Assembly (NCBI GenBank): GCA_963521065.1
Contig: CAUQTI010000002.1
Span: forward strand, 62,001-126,000
DNA: 64,000 nt
Source: IOR16 sp963521065
GTDB lineage: Bacteria > Bacillota > Clostridia > Peptostreptococcales > Anaerovoracaceae
Direction of reading: 5' to 3'
A program made the position numbers and the translations under genes. The first letter of the stretch is position 1. Each line of letters starts with the position of its first letter. Below are positions 42,036 through 51,133 of this stretch, in pieces. The notes below the pieces were generated by a model that worked only from the letters and a program-made list of their open reading frames with translations, was not told where the DNA came from and did not search any database.

Positions 42036-42680
42036 TCACACAATTTCCTCAATTTCTTTTTTTAGCTGCTCTGTCGACTTTGAAATGCTATCACTCGCAA
42101 ATAATGCAGATACAACTGCAATTCCGGAAATCCCGCTCCCAGAAAGCAGTTTTATGTTATCAAAAGAAATACCGCCGATTGCAACAACCGGAATAGAAAC
42201 GGTATTACAGATTTCATATAGTGTTTTATAAGACACTTCTGCGGCGTCTTTCTTTGTGGAAGTGTTAAAAACTGCTCCTACGCCAAGATAGTCTGCCCCG
42301 TCTGCTTCCGCAGCTTTTGCTTGTAAGACAGTTTGAACAGAAACTCCCAGTATTTTTTCAGGACCGAGCAATGCTCTTACCGTAGCTACTTTCATATCTG
42401 TTTGTCCGACATGTACACCATCTGCATCGCTTTGCAGTGCGACCGGAACATTATCATTAATGACAAAGGGAACATGATATTGATGTGCTAATTGTTTCAT
42501 TTTTCTCGCTTCTTCAAGAAATTCATCTTCTCTCATTTCTTTTTCTCGGAGCTGCAAGAATGTTACACCTGCATCAAGTGCATCCGCTACTTGATCTAAT
42601 AGTGTTTGATTGTTAGCCCATGTGCGGTCAGTTACTGCATATAAAAGAAGGCTCTTTCTATCTAATTTCAAATTTTGCAC
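42036..42680 (-). CDS. thiE: Thiamine phosphate synthase
   Basis: 214 aa. It joins HMP-PP and thiazole phosphate into thiamine phosphate. LLYAVTDRTWANNQTLLDQV, FLQLREKEM, FVINDNVPVALQSDADGVHVGQTD and GADYLGVGAVFNTSTKKDA are characteristic. It overlaps thiM by 23 bp. The enzyme product is TMP, which would need either a kinase (ThiL) or a phosphatase plus pyrophosphokinase to become TPP; neither kinase is in the window. Confidence 0.95.
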   Translation of the reverse strand: MQNLKLDRKSLLLYAVTDRTWANNQTLLDQVADALDAGVTFLQLREKEMREDEFLEEARKMKQLAHQYHVPFVINDNVPVALQSDADGVHVGQTDMKVATVRALLGPEKILGVSVQTVLQAKAAEADGADYLGVGAVFNTSTKKDAAEVSYKTLYEICNTVSIPVVAIGGISFDNIKLLSGSGISGIAVVSALFASDSISKSTEQLKKEIEEIV

Positions 42681-43488
42681 CTCGCTTTAATCGTTCTCCA
42701 TCCATATTGCACATTGCATCCATAAAAAGCATTCTGAACGTACCGTTCCCTTCATTGCTCTGTATTTCCTGCGTCTTTTCCTGGGCAATCTCTCCGGAAA
42801 GCCCAATTGCACACACAGCAGCGGCAGTCGCTTCCAAAATGAAATCTGGATTTGCGGCGATATATGCAGCAATGACTGCAGTAAGCATACATCCGCTGCC
42901 TGTAATCTGGGACATAATCGGATGACCGTTTCGTATAATATATGTCGTTTTTTCATTAGAAACGAGGTCAATTTCTCCGGTCACTGCAACGACAGCACCT
43001 GTTTTTTTGCTCAAACTCTGCACAAAAGAGACAGCAGTGTCGATATTTTCTTCCGTGACAGCATCTCTGATATCGGCATCCACTCCCTGTGTTGTTCCTG
43101 CACCGCTTCCGATTGTTTTCATTTCTGAAATATTTCCTCTTATCACCGAAAAATTGACTTCCTCTAAAAGCTGAAAGGTGGTTTCCGTTCGAAAGCTAGA
43201 AGCCCCGGCCCCCACCGGATCAAGAACGGTGGTATGATTTAATTTATTTGCCTGCTTTCCTGCTACTTTCATGGAACGAATGGTTCTTTCATTTAACGTA
43301 CCGATATTAATGACAAGCCCGTCACATATGTTTGTAATTTCTTCTGCTTCCTGAATCGCATCCGCCATAATGGGTGTGCCTCCGCAGGCTAAAAGCATAT
43401 TGGCAACATCATTTACCGTTACATAATTCGTAATGCAATGCACTAAAGGTTTTTTCTCTCGCACCGCGTCAATCATTTTTTGATACAT
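42658..43488 (-). CDS. thiM: Hydroxyethylthiazole kinase
   Basis: 276 aa. A salvage enzyme that phosphorylates hydroxyethylthiazole. PLVHCITNYVTVNDVANMLLACGGTPIMADA is the N-terminal signature, LDPVGAGASSFRT and ITGSGCMLTAVIAAYIAANPD the ATP/catalytic parts. No thiazole synthesis genes (thiG, thiS, thiH) are here, so the operon joins synthesis of the pyrimidine with salvage of the thiazole. It is the first gene after the TPP riboswitch. Confidence 0.95.
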   Translation of the reverse strand: MYQKMIDAVREKKPLVHCITNYVTVNDVANMLLACGGTPIMADAIQEAEEITNICDGLVINIGTLNERTIRSMKVAGKQANKLNHTTVLDPVGAGASSFRTETTFQLLEEVNFSVIRGNISEMKTIGSGAGTTQGVDADIRDAVTEENIDTAVSFVQSLSKKTGAVVAVTGEIDLVSNEKTTYIIRNGHPIMSQITGSGCMLTAVIAAYIAANPDFILEATAAAVCAIGLSGEIAQEKTQEIQSNEGNGTFRMLFMDAMCNMDGERLKRGAKFEIR

Positions 43489-43510
43489 ATAGACAGCTCC
43501 TCCTTACCAA

Positions 43511-43548
43511 CAAAAAAAGAGTTCATACCCAAATAGGAATATGAACTC
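43511..43548 (-). terminator. Terminator in the TPP riboswitch expression platform
   Basis: On the - strand GAGTTCATA (43540-43548) pairs with TATGAACTC (43519-43527) over a 12-nt loop and is followed by seven Ts. It lies between the riboswitch and thiM, as expected for transcription control by TPP. Confidence 0.85.
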
Positions 43549-43573
43549 AAAAATAAAATTTACTTCTGTGCTT

Positions 43574-43660
43574 ATTTTCCCTACGTTGGCATTATCCAAA
43601 TCAGGTAATATAGGTCGAAGTTCGATTACTTCCTCTCAGCCTGCTCACAAGCTCCCTGTT
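43574..43660 (-). ncRNA. TPP riboswitch (THI element)
   Basis: Reading the - strand, the conserved parts GGGAGC, GGCTGAGAGG, ACCTGATTTGGATAATGCCAACGTAGGGAA occur in order, the hallmark of the thi-box. It is upstream of thiM and followed by an intrinsic terminator. High TPP would stop transcription of the thi operon. Confidence 0.95.
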
Positions 43661-43704
43661 TTTTCTCAATGTATCACAGATTTCTCTGTTTGTCAAATTA
43701 CGGT

Positions 43705-45087
43705 TTATTCTACATATGCCGTTCTTGTGTTGTTGTGCCATTCTTTAATACTGCATCCCGCATTTTCGAAGAAGGCACGCATTGGAATATAAGTTCTTCC
43801 ATTGGAAATGACGGCCTGTGTATCAAGTGCAATCGTAGTTCCATTTACTATAATGCTAGGTTTTCCAATCGGAATTTGAAGTGTCTTTCCATTTCCGGTT
43901 GCAGTGGCAACTTGATTTACCGCATCGTAGCTTACAGTCATTCCAACGGCTTCCGCACTTTTTCTGAACGGAACCATGGTTCGGTTTGCCGCATCAATGA
44001 AAGGATAACCGGAAGAAGCATCGTAATTAATCTCACGTTTTTTATAAATGATGGTTGGCTTATTGACAAAATTTGCAACACCCATGCTCTGTGCTTCCTT
44101 GATGGTATCGTAAATCAATGCAGTTAAGCTCTGTTCACCGGCTGCATCGACATTGACAACCCAGCTAAACATACCGCCTCCATTTTGCAGGCTCAGTTTT
44201 GTCTTTTCTCGAATGGTATTGATTCCGTTATAATTGGACTCTTGCGTCTCGTCAGAGCCTAAAACCTGGTCTATGTAAGCCGCTTCCGGATTTTCAGCAA
44301 TCAGGTCACGATACGTTTTCCAGCTTGGCAATGCATAAAAAGGGACACCGACTACAAGACGGTCTTTACTGATACCTCTTACATTATGCCAATATTGCAA
44401 AGATACGTCAGGGAACCACAGTGGGCTGTTTGTTCTCTGCAAGCTGTACGTCATTACATGAATCCAGTCAAATGCCGCAAGGCAGGCATCCGTAAATCCG
44501 TTTGTGCTGTCAATCCCTTGATCAGCCTTATAAGTACCGGAAACGGCCACTGTAAAATATTTTCCTTTTGCTTTTAATTCTTTACGCAATTGCAGCATTA
44601 CGGTTTCACAATTTTTTGCAGATTGACCGACCAAAGGGCTTTCCCAGTCAATGTCAATTCCATCCAAATCATATTCTTCAAAAAGACCCATGGTTGACTT
44701 AATAAAGCGAATAATAGAATCCGGGTCCGACGCCATGGCATCAAAGTCCATAGCAGTAGCACCGCCTCCGATTCCCATAAATACTTTTACACCGTTTGCA
44801 TGTGCTCTTTCAATCAACTCTTTCACCTGCTCAGGCTTATCCAAGGGGCGAAAGCTCCCGTTTGCATAGGGTTCAACAAAAGCATAAATAATATAGTCCA
44901 ACTTATCAAAGCGGATATCTTCTAAATTTGTTTCGTAAGAATAATGAAAATAGGCGCCCGACCTAAATTTTGTGTTTAGTTTATCATTCGTCTCCGCTCC
45001 GTAAATAACCGAGGGAAAGCACCCGCTTAAAAGAAAAAAACATAGAATTCCTATCATGCTTTTTTTTAAGTTTTGTTTCATATACAT
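43705..45087 (-). CDS. GH18-family lipoprotein with C-terminal copper-amine-oxidase-like domain
   Basis: 460 aa. An N-terminal signal ends in a lipobox (LLSGC), so surface anchoring by lipid is expected. The GH18 domain (about residues 40-340) has DLDGIDIDWES, the DxxDxDxE catalytic motif. From about residue 355 a copper amine oxidase N-terminal-like domain follows (MVPFRKSAEAVGMTV ... IPMRAFFENAG), which often binds cell-wall material. It resembles spore or wall chitinase-like hydrolases, such as the YaaH/YdhD group, but lacks LysM. Substrate unknown. ATG 45087 and 45081 are both possible. Confidence 0.85.
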   Translation of the reverse strand: MYMKQNLKKSMIGILCFFLLSGCFPSVIYGAETNDKLNTKFRSGAYFHYSYETNLEDIRFDKLDYIIYAFVEPYANGSFRPLDKPEQVKELIERAHANGVKVFMGIGGGATAMDFDAMASDPDSIIRFIKSTMGLFEEYDLDGIDIDWESPLVGQSAKNCETVMLQLRKELKAKGKYFTVAVSGTYKADQGIDSTNGFTDACLAAFDWIHVMTYSLQRTNSPLWFPDVSLQYWHNVRGISKDRLVVGVPFYALPSWKTYRDLIAENPEAAYIDQVLGSDETQESNYNGINTIREKTKLSLQNGGGMFSWVVNVDAAGEQSLTALIYDTIKEAQSMGVANFVNKPTIIYKKREINYDASSGYPFIDAANRTMVPFRKSAEAVGMTVSYDAVNQVATATGNGKTLQIPIGKPSIIVNGTTIALDTQAVISNGRTYIPMRAFFENAGCSIKEWHNNTRTAYVE

Positions 45088-45119
45088 CTCTTTCTATTTC
45101 TCCCAATCTTATAGTGTTG

Positions 45120-45608
45120 TTACAGATTTGTATTTTCTGTACTGTGCATTTCTTTTTCTCTTTGGTTGTGACAGCGGTCTAAGTAGCTTTGCAATATAAT
45201 CACGGCCGCTTGCTTATCAATGACAGATTTTCTCTTTTTTCGGCTAAGATCCGCTTGAATTAAAACCGCTTCTGCGATTACGGTTGTAAAGCGCTCATCT
45301 TCATAAACAACTTTAATATGTGACATTCCAATGCTGCGCAATTTATTTTCGAGCATTTCTTTGAATGCATACACTTTTTCTGTCTGTATGCTATCTGTTC
45401 CATTTAAGTTTTTAGGTAGCCCTACGACTACAGTGCCGCATTCATTTTCCTTAATCAGCTGTATTACCTTATCTGCATCTTTACGGATTCCCACTCGTTC
45501 AATGGTCATAAGTCCCTGGGCGGTTAACAGCAGGCTGTCACTTACTGCTACTCCAATTGTTTTATCTCCTACATCGAGTGCTATACATTTCAAAATGATT
45601 TCTCTCAT
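45120..45608 (-). CDS. ruvX: Holliday junction resolvase-like protein RuvX (YqgF)
   Basis: 162 aa from ATG 45608, though the start is not certain (a GAGGGGG lies directly before it; a TTG 15 nt inside is also possible). The RNase H fold shows ALDVGDKTIGVAVSD, TVVVGLPKNLNG, YEDERFTT and VIDKQAAVIILQSYLD, with the acidic residues in place. Roles in 16S rRNA end processing are known for YqgF. It follows ireB and alaS on the same strand, the usual alaS-ireB-ruvX order. Confidence 0.93.
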   Translation of the reverse strand: MREIILKCIALDVGDKTIGVAVSDSLLLTAQGLMTIERVGIRKDADKVIQLIKENECGTVVVGLPKNLNGTDSIQTEKVYAFKEMLENKLRSIGMSHIKVVYEDERFTTVIAEAVLIQADLSRKKRKSVIDKQAAVIILQSYLDRCHNQREKEMHSTENTNL

Positions 45609-45703
45609 CCCCCTCTGTTCCACTTGTCTCATGCAGCGAAATTCTTTCGTATTGACTCTGTTACTGATATTTAGTGCAAAAATTCTCTTTATTAGATAAA
45701 AGG

Positions 45704-45722
45704 AGCGGACAAAATGTCCGCT
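45704..45722 (-). terminator. Hairpin between ireB and ruvX
   Basis: AGCGGACA (45704-45711) pairs with TGTCCGCT (45715-45722) over 3 nt; the - strand continues CCTTTTATC. A weak terminator or processing site. Confidence 0.5.
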
Positions 45723-45770
45723 TTACTTTATCGTTAAATAGAAATTCTTCATTCCATTATCTACACTGTT

Positions 45771-46019
45771 TTATTTTTTTAAAAAATTCCTCAACAGCTC
45801 TTCCACCAAATCATCTCTTTCAATATGGCGAATCCGGTTTCTCGCATTATTGTGACCTGTAATGTACGAAGGATCTCCTGAGAGAATGTAGCCCACCATC
45901 TGGTCAATTGCATTGTATCCTTTTTCTTCTAATGCGTTATAAACTGTTCTTAGAATTTCTTCAGTTGTTTGTTGTTCCCCTTTATCTGGGCTGTTAAACA
46001 GTATGGTATTCCTGTCCAT
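45771..46019 (-). CDS. ireB: IreB family regulatory phosphoprotein
   Basis: 82 aa. NTILFNSPDKG, TTEEILRTVYNALEEKGYNAIDQMVGYILSGDPSYITGHNNARNRIRHIERDDLVEELLRNFL matches the whole family (formerly UPF0297/DUF965). In Enterococcus IreB is a substrate of the Ser/Thr kinase IreK and lowers cephalosporin resistance. Located between alaS and ruvX, as in most Firmicutes. No kinase gene is in this window. Confidence 0.95.
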   Translation of the reverse strand: MDRNTILFNSPDKGEQQTTEEILRTVYNALEEKGYNAIDQMVGYILSGDPSYITGHNNARNRIRHIERDDLVEELLRNFLKK

Positions 46020-46109
46020 TCTTTCACCTTCTTTCCTATTGAATCCATTATATGCAAAATGAAAAATAGAAACAAGGTGTTTTCCGATTCTTAATATTGT
46101 TGTAATATT

Positions 46110-48731
46110 CTACAACAAGGTTTCTGCTAATGCAAAGGCTGCCTCAATTTTTGAAGGATCTTTTGCACCAGCCTGCGCCATATCTGCTTTTCCGCCGCCA
46201 CCGCCGCCTGCTGCTGCTGCAATCTTTTTAATCATATTTCCAGCATGATAGCCACGCTCCAGCAAGTCATCTGCGACCGAAACCATAAAGGTGACTTTAT
46301 CATTATTTACAGTTGCAAAGAGAACGATCACTCCACTTTCCTTTTCTTTAATCTCATCGGAAAGTTTTCGTAAATCATTGATATCAAAATCCTCGAAGCG
46401 CTTTGTGATCAAACGAACCCCATTCAAGTTCTTTGCTTCGGAAATGATTTGATCAAGCTCGGAACCCATCGCCTGCATTTTTACTTGCTCCAACTCCTTT
46501 TTACAACCCTTCAGCTCTTCACTTAAACTCTGAATTCGGGATAGTAAATTAGAAGGAATTACCTTTAAACTGTCAGAAGCTTCGTTAATTAACGCTTCCG
46601 CATTTGTCAATTCCGTATAGAGTCCGGTTCCTGTGATTGCCTCAATTCGGCGTACCCCGGATGCAACGCCGGATTCGGATTGAATTTTAAACGCACCAAT
46701 CTGTCCAGAATTTGAAACATGTGTTCCTCCGCAGAACTCCACACTGTAATCACCGACGGAAACGACACGAACAACTTCTCCGTATTTTTCACCAAACAAT
46801 GCCATCGCACCGAGTTTTTCCGCTTCTTTCATCGGCATTTCTTCACATGTAACCGGTAAAAACTCTGTGATTTTCTCATTGACTTCATGTTCAATTTGCG
46901 AAATAGCAGCTTTCGGTATTGCTTCAAAATGTGTAAAATCGAACCGAAGACCGTCTGCGCTGACGCTAGAGCCTGCTTGCTGTATATGGTCGCCCAAAAC
47001 TGATTTTAATGCTTTTTGTAAAAGGTGAGTGGCGGTGTGATTTCGAGCGGTTTTATTCCGATTCGCTCTGTTTACGGAAATCTCAACGGTATCTCCTACG
47101 TTCAGCATTCCGCTTTTCACTGTTATTTTGTGCAGAAAAAGACTCTTGAGGCGGCTTACTCCAGAGATATCAGCCTGACAGTTTTCGTTGAATGCAGTTC
47201 CCATATCTGCTGCTTGTCCGCCGCCTTCTGCATAGAACGGGGAGCAATCAAACACAACGCTTCCAGTTTCTCCTTCTTTTAATGTCTGAATCGAAGCCTT
47301 TTCGGAGAAGAGTCCTGCTACCTTTACATTTGCCGTAAGTCGGTCGTATCCGACAAATTTGGTATCCGGCATAGCGGAGTATAACGCAGAATCATCTGCC
47401 CATCCGGCATCTGTTTCAGATTTTCTTGCAGCTCTCGCCATTTCTTTTTGATGCTGCATATGCTGATTGAAGCCGTCAATATCCACCTCTAACGCAGCTT
47501 CCGCTGCAATTTCCTGCGTCAATTCAAGAGGAAATCCATACGTATCATATAGCTTAAATGCTTGCTCGCCAGATAACGCTGTTTTCTTTTCTTTTTTTGC
47601 GGTCTGAATATATTCATTTAAAATGATGTTTCCCTGGTCAATAGTGCTGCTGAATTTTTCCTCTTCTACAGAAATCACTCGCTGGATATACTCCTTTTTT
47701 TCAAGAAGCTCAGGGTATGCCTCTCCGGAAATATTCATTACAATTTGAGATAATGAAGACAAGAAAGGGCCTTCTATTCCTAACAGTCTTCCATGTCTTG
47801 CCGCACGGCGCAACAAACGGCGAAGCACATAGCCTCTTCCTTCATTGCTCGGCAGTATGCCGTCTCCAACCATAAATGTGACAGAGCGGATATGGTCGGT
47901 AATGATGCGTATGGAAACATCTGTTTTTGCGGCTCCGTTATGGTAAGAAGCACCGCTGATTCGAACAACTTCGTCAAGAATAACCCGAATCGTATCAATA
48001 TCAAAGATAGAGTCAACCCCTTGCATGATACATGCCAGACGCTCAAGGCCCATTCCTGTATCTATATTCGGATGTGCAAGGTTTGAATAGCTGCCGTCCT
48101 CCTCTTTGCTGAACTGCGTAAATACATGGTTCCAGAATTCGATATAGCGGTCACATTCACAGCCTGGTTTACAGTCTTCATTGTCACAGCCATATTCCTC
48201 GCCGCGGTCAAAGTAAATTTCCGAGCATGGGCCGCATGGACCGGTTCCAATTTCCCAAAAATTATCCTCTTTTCCTAAGGGTACAATTCTCGATTCCGGC
48301 ATGCCTATCACGTTTTTCCAAATATCTCGTGCCTCAGTATCGTCCTCATAGATGGTAGCCCAGATTTTCTCTGTCGGCATGTGGAGCACTTCAGTGATAA
48401 ATTCCCACCCCCAACGCAAAGATTGTTCTTTGAAATAATCACCAAAGGAAAAGCTTCCCAGCATTTCAAAAAAAGTGCCGTGCCTTGACGTAACTCCTAC
48501 ATTCTCTATATCACCGGTACGAATACATTTTTGACAGGTCGTCATACGTTTTGCCGGCGGTGTTTCGATCCCTGCAAAATATCGTTTTAGCGGTGCCATG
48601 CCCGAATTAATAAGCAATAGGCTTTTGTCTTTATCCGGAACTAAAGGAAAGCTCTTTCTGACGTAATGTTCTTTTGTCTCATAAAACTCCTGAAATTTCT
48701 TCCGAAGTTCATTTAAACCCATTTTTTCCAT
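46110..48731 (-). CDS. alaS: Alanyl-tRNA synthetase
   Basis: 873 aa from ATG 48731, with GGAGG upstream; upstream codons of the same frame lie in the T-box. It charges tRNA-Ala. LNELRKKFQEFYETKEH and NSGMAPLKRYF at the N-terminus, then the editing domain with HTATHLLQKAL and EFCGGTHV, and the C-terminal GGGGGGKADMAQAG motif are all present. The editing motif Cys and His residues are intact. Expression is controlled by the T-box leader. Confidence 0.97.
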   Translation of the reverse strand: MEKMGLNELRKKFQEFYETKEHYVRKSFPLVPDKDKSLLLINSGMAPLKRYFAGIETPPAKRMTTCQKCIRTGDIENVGVTSRHGTFFEMLGSFSFGDYFKEQSLRWGWEFITEVLHMPTEKIWATIYEDDTEARDIWKNVIGMPESRIVPLGKEDNFWEIGTGPCGPCSEIYFDRGEEYGCDNEDCKPGCECDRYIEFWNHVFTQFSKEEDGSYSNLAHPNIDTGMGLERLACIMQGVDSIFDIDTIRVILDEVVRISGASYHNGAAKTDVSIRIITDHIRSVTFMVGDGILPSNEGRGYVLRRLLRRAARHGRLLGIEGPFLSSLSQIVMNISGEAYPELLEKKEYIQRVISVEEEKFSSTIDQGNIILNEYIQTAKKEKKTALSGEQAFKLYDTYGFPLELTQEIAAEAALEVDIDGFNQHMQHQKEMARAARKSETDAGWADDSALYSAMPDTKFVGYDRLTANVKVAGLFSEKASIQTLKEGETGSVVFDCSPFYAEGGGQAADMGTAFNENCQADISGVSRLKSLFLHKITVKSGMLNVGDTVEISVNRANRNKTARNHTATHLLQKALKSVLGDHIQQAGSSVSADGLRFDFTHFEAIPKAAISQIEHEVNEKITEFLPVTCEEMPMKEAEKLGAMALFGEKYGEVVRVVSVGDYSVEFCGGTHVSNSGQIGAFKIQSESGVASGVRRIEAITGTGLYTELTNAEALINEASDSLKVIPSNLLSRIQSLSEELKGCKKELEQVKMQAMGSELDQIISEAKNLNGVRLITKRFEDFDINDLRKLSDEIKEKESGVIVLFATVNNDKVTFMVSVADDLLERGYHAGNMIKKIAAAAGGGGGGKADMAQAGAKDPSKIEAAFALAETLL

Positions 48732-48750
48732 ACCATAACCTCCAATTACA

Positions 48751-48955
48751 AAAAAATAAAAAACCTCATCCCACATAGGGACGAAGCTTGTTCGCGGTAC
48801 CACCCTAATTACCTCGGTAAAAGGTCACTCCATTCAAGTAAGGCTCCAAGACAGCTTCCTGATCCTGCACACAGAAGGCTCACACCGTCCCTTCTTCTCT
48901 TTGCTGTGCATAAAAAAGTACTCCTTCTTTTCATCACCTGCTATTTCAAGTTTTA
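48751..48955 (-). ncRNA. T-box leader of alaS
   Basis: On the - strand AGGGTGGTACCGCG (48793-48806) is the T-box motif; the TGGT variant pairs with tRNA-Ala ending in ACCA. A stem I region with AGTA and GGTGTGA features lies upstream, and a GCT at 48853-48855 may be the specifier, consistent with alanine. A terminator follows at 48751-48784 (TCGTCCC/GGGATGA stem, then T-rich). Uncharged tRNA-Ala would favour the antiterminator. Confidence 0.88.
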
Positions 48956-49026
48956 TTAATAAAATTATAATCAATTCTATGTGATGTGTCAAATCTTTCT
49001 CAGAAAAAATATTATGTAAAAACAGA

Positions 49027-49063
49027 AAACCCTATTTTTTCACAAAAGATTGTGATAGGGTTT
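49027..49063 (-). terminator. Terminator downstream of the YtxH-like gene
   Basis: AAACCCTAT (49027-49035) pairs with ATAGGGTTT (49055-49063), with an inner CACAA/TGTG stem. The - strand continues into a T-rich segment. Confidence 0.65.
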
Positions 49064-49103
49064 CACTGTCGATGGTTTAAAGGTTTCTCATTGGCTTGTT
49101 TTG

Positions 49104-49298
49104 CTAGTCCAGCATCGAAATATCGTTTAAACGTTCGCCAATTTCCTCCACAAGGTCATTTAATTGTTCGGCTGCATTCTTGACACCCTTTCGTATCTGA
49201 CGCTGTGTTTTTGGTGTCATTCTTTCATAAAGCTGCATTCCTGCAATCGCTCCAACAACGCCTAAACCAATCCCATACGTTAAATTATGATTGTTCAT
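49104..49298 (-). CDS. Small membrane-anchored protein, YtxH-like
   Basis: 64 aa. An N-terminal glycine-rich hydrophobic segment (LTYGIGLGVVGAIAGMQLYERM) is followed by a helical tail with KTQRQIRKGVKNAAEQLNDLVEEIGERLND. Layout and motif fit YtxH-domain proteins, which are of unknown function and often linked to stress. A strong Shine-Dalgarno is present (AAGGAAT). Confidence 0.6.
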   Translation of the reverse strand: MNNHNLTYGIGLGVVGAIAGMQLYERMTPKTQRQIRKGVKNAAEQLNDLVEEIGERLNDISMLD

Positions 49299-49327
49299 AC
49301 ACTCATTCCTTTCTATATAGACTGTGC

Positions 49328-49996
49328 TTAGTTTCCCCGTACATCCATCTCATTATGCGCCTCTTTACAGGAATTATGATAATCCTGAAATTGTTTTTCG
49401 GATATGATTTCAGGTTCACTTCCTTTTATCTGTAAGGCATAGAAATAAAGTTGTGCAACGTCTTCCACGTAGGTGATTTTTTGACATGCTTCGTTACTGT
49501 TTTTGCCGCCGGTCAAGACTCCATGATTTTTTAATAAAACAACATCTGCCAGCATAAGTGGCTTTTTTATCCCATTTGCTAACGCTTCACTGCCCGGAAG
49601 AAAAACCTCCACAAGCTCTGTTTTCCAATTATAAAAATAGGCTTCAAAGGCAACCGGAAGGATTTTTTTACCGCAAGCAGCAAATGCAGTTGCAAAGGGT
49701 GAATGCGTATGCGCGACTGCAAAAAAATCACTGCGCGTTTCATAGGCAGAAAGGTGCATCTTCCATTCGCTGGAAGGATACATTCCGGATTTATTCTCAA
49801 TGATTTTACCATCCCGATTGAGTACAGGAATGTCATCAGGAAGAAGGTTTTTTCGTTCTGCACCGGAGGGCGTAATAAGCATATACTTCCGTTCCGAATC
49901 CAGCGCGCTAAAATTCCCAGATTTATTTTTACAGAGTCCCGCGTCTTCCGCTTGAATTGCAGAAGAAATCAACTCTTTTTTTAAATCCTCAAGCAT
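49328..49996 (-). CDS. Class II aldolase/adducin family protein
   Basis: 222 aa. KSGNFSALD and the metal-binding VAHTHSPFATAFA plus LKNHGVLTGG are typical of class II aldolases such as fuculose-phosphate aldolase or 5-methylthioribulose-1-phosphate dehydratase. Substrate cannot be told. No sugar pathway genes are beside it; mnmA lies upstream on the same strand. Confidence 0.82.
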   Translation of the reverse strand: MLEDLKKELISSAIQAEDAGLCKNKSGNFSALDSERKYMLITPSGAERKNLLPDDIPVLNRDGKIIENKSGMYPSSEWKMHLSAYETRSDFFAVAHTHSPFATAFAACGKKILPVAFEAYFYNWKTELVEVFLPGSEALANGIKKPLMLADVVLLKNHGVLTGGKNSNEACQKITYVEDVAQLYFYALQIKGSEPEIISEKQFQDYHNSCKEAHNEMDVRGN

Positions 49997-50037
49997 TGAT
50001 ATGCTCCTCCTATTTTTACTATTTTCAAAATGCTAAA

Positions 50038-51129
50038 TTATTTTGATTCTCCGTCGAAGATAAATCCGCCTCCAATTAGTCGATCCTCCTGATAAAGAAC
50101 AAGAGACTGTCCCGGCGTAGCCGCTCTTTGCTTTTCTTCAAATTCCACTCGTATCACTCCGCTTTCCTGTGCATAGACTTTTGCTTTTGCAGGTTTTGCA
50201 GCGTAACGGATTTTAGCAAGGATTTCTGAGCCTTCATATTCCTTTGGAAGACCGATTTCCTCCATATTCTGGTTTGAAAATCTACAATCGCGTGCATATA
50301 TGATTGTTTGAAATAAATCTTCATTGTCCCCTAATATTACCTGATTTTTTTGCGCATCCATACCTAGCACAAACACTGGTTTTCCAAAGGTAATCCCAAG
50401 TCCTTTTCTTTGACCTATTGTATAATGGACGAGTCCGCTATGTTTTCCCAGCGGATTCCCGTTTTTATCAACAAATTCTCCTGAGTATCCCGAAATTCCT
50501 TTGCTTTTCAGATAATCAATATAGCTGCCTTCTTTGATAAAACAAATCTCCTGACTATCTTTTAAGTCTGCGTTATTAATGCTGCGCTTTCTTACGAGGT
50601 CTCGAGTCAGGGTTTTGGATTCCATACTGCCTAAAGGAAAAATCAAACGGCGGATAATTGCTTGTGGCAAACGATACAGCATATAAGTTTGGTCTTTTTG
50701 CTCGTTATCTGCACGGCGAATAAAATAAGAATCCTGATCTGCATCGTATCCCGTATTTGCATAGTGTCCGGTTGCTAAATGATAAGCACCTAAACGGTTT
50801 GCCTCTTCCTGCATTACTTTAAACTTGATTGACGGATTACATACGATGCATGGATTGGGTGTTTCTCCTTTTTGATAGGACTCGCAAAAATAAGCAATAA
50901 TCTTCTCAGAAAAGACATCTTTTACATTTTTATAGACAAAAGGAATCCCCAATTCTTCTGCCGCACGCTCCGCACGTTCCTTTTCTCTCTCTTGATTCCC
51001 AAGAACATCAAAGAAAAGACCAGTAACTTCATATCCTTTTTCCTGTAACAACAAAGCAGCGGCAGTGCTGTCCACACCGCCGCTCAACCCTAACACAACT
51101 TTATTGTTTTTTCCCATGGATTCGCTCAT
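50038..51129 (-). CDS. mnmA: tRNA-specific 2-thiouridylase
   Basis: 363 aa. It thiolates U34 in tRNAs for Lys, Glu and Gln. The PP-loop is LGLSGGVDSTAAALLL; the catalytic Cys lies in NPCIVCNPSIKF, with the second in SQEICFIKEGSY. The ATG at 51129 has GGAGAA upstream and begins MSESMGKNN; the frame extends further into nifU but those codons overlap its end. It is transcribed with nifS and nifU, which supply sulfur. Confidence 0.93.
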   Translation of the reverse strand: MSESMGKNNKVVLGLSGGVDSTAAALLLQEKGYEVTGLFFDVLGNQEREKERAERAAEELGIPFVYKNVKDVFSEKIIAYFCESYQKGETPNPCIVCNPSIKFKVMQEEANRLGAYHLATGHYANTGYDADQDSYFIRRADNEQKDQTYMLYRLPQAIIRRLIFPLGSMESKTLTRDLVRKRSINNADLKDSQEICFIKEGSYIDYLKSKGISGYSGEFVDKNGNPLGKHSGLVHYTIGQRKGLGITFGKPVFVLGMDAQKNQVILGDNEDLFQTIIYARDCRFSNQNMEEIGLPKEYEGSEILAKIRYAAKPAKAKVYAQESGVIRVEFEEKQRAATPGQSLVLYQEDRLIGGGFIFDGESK

Positions 51130-51133
51130 GGTA

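Noticed and set aside
46097..46118. Terminator of alaS at the TTGTTGTA/TACAACAA stem
   Set aside because: The stem is followed by no T run on the - strand and overlaps the alaS stop; too weak to list.
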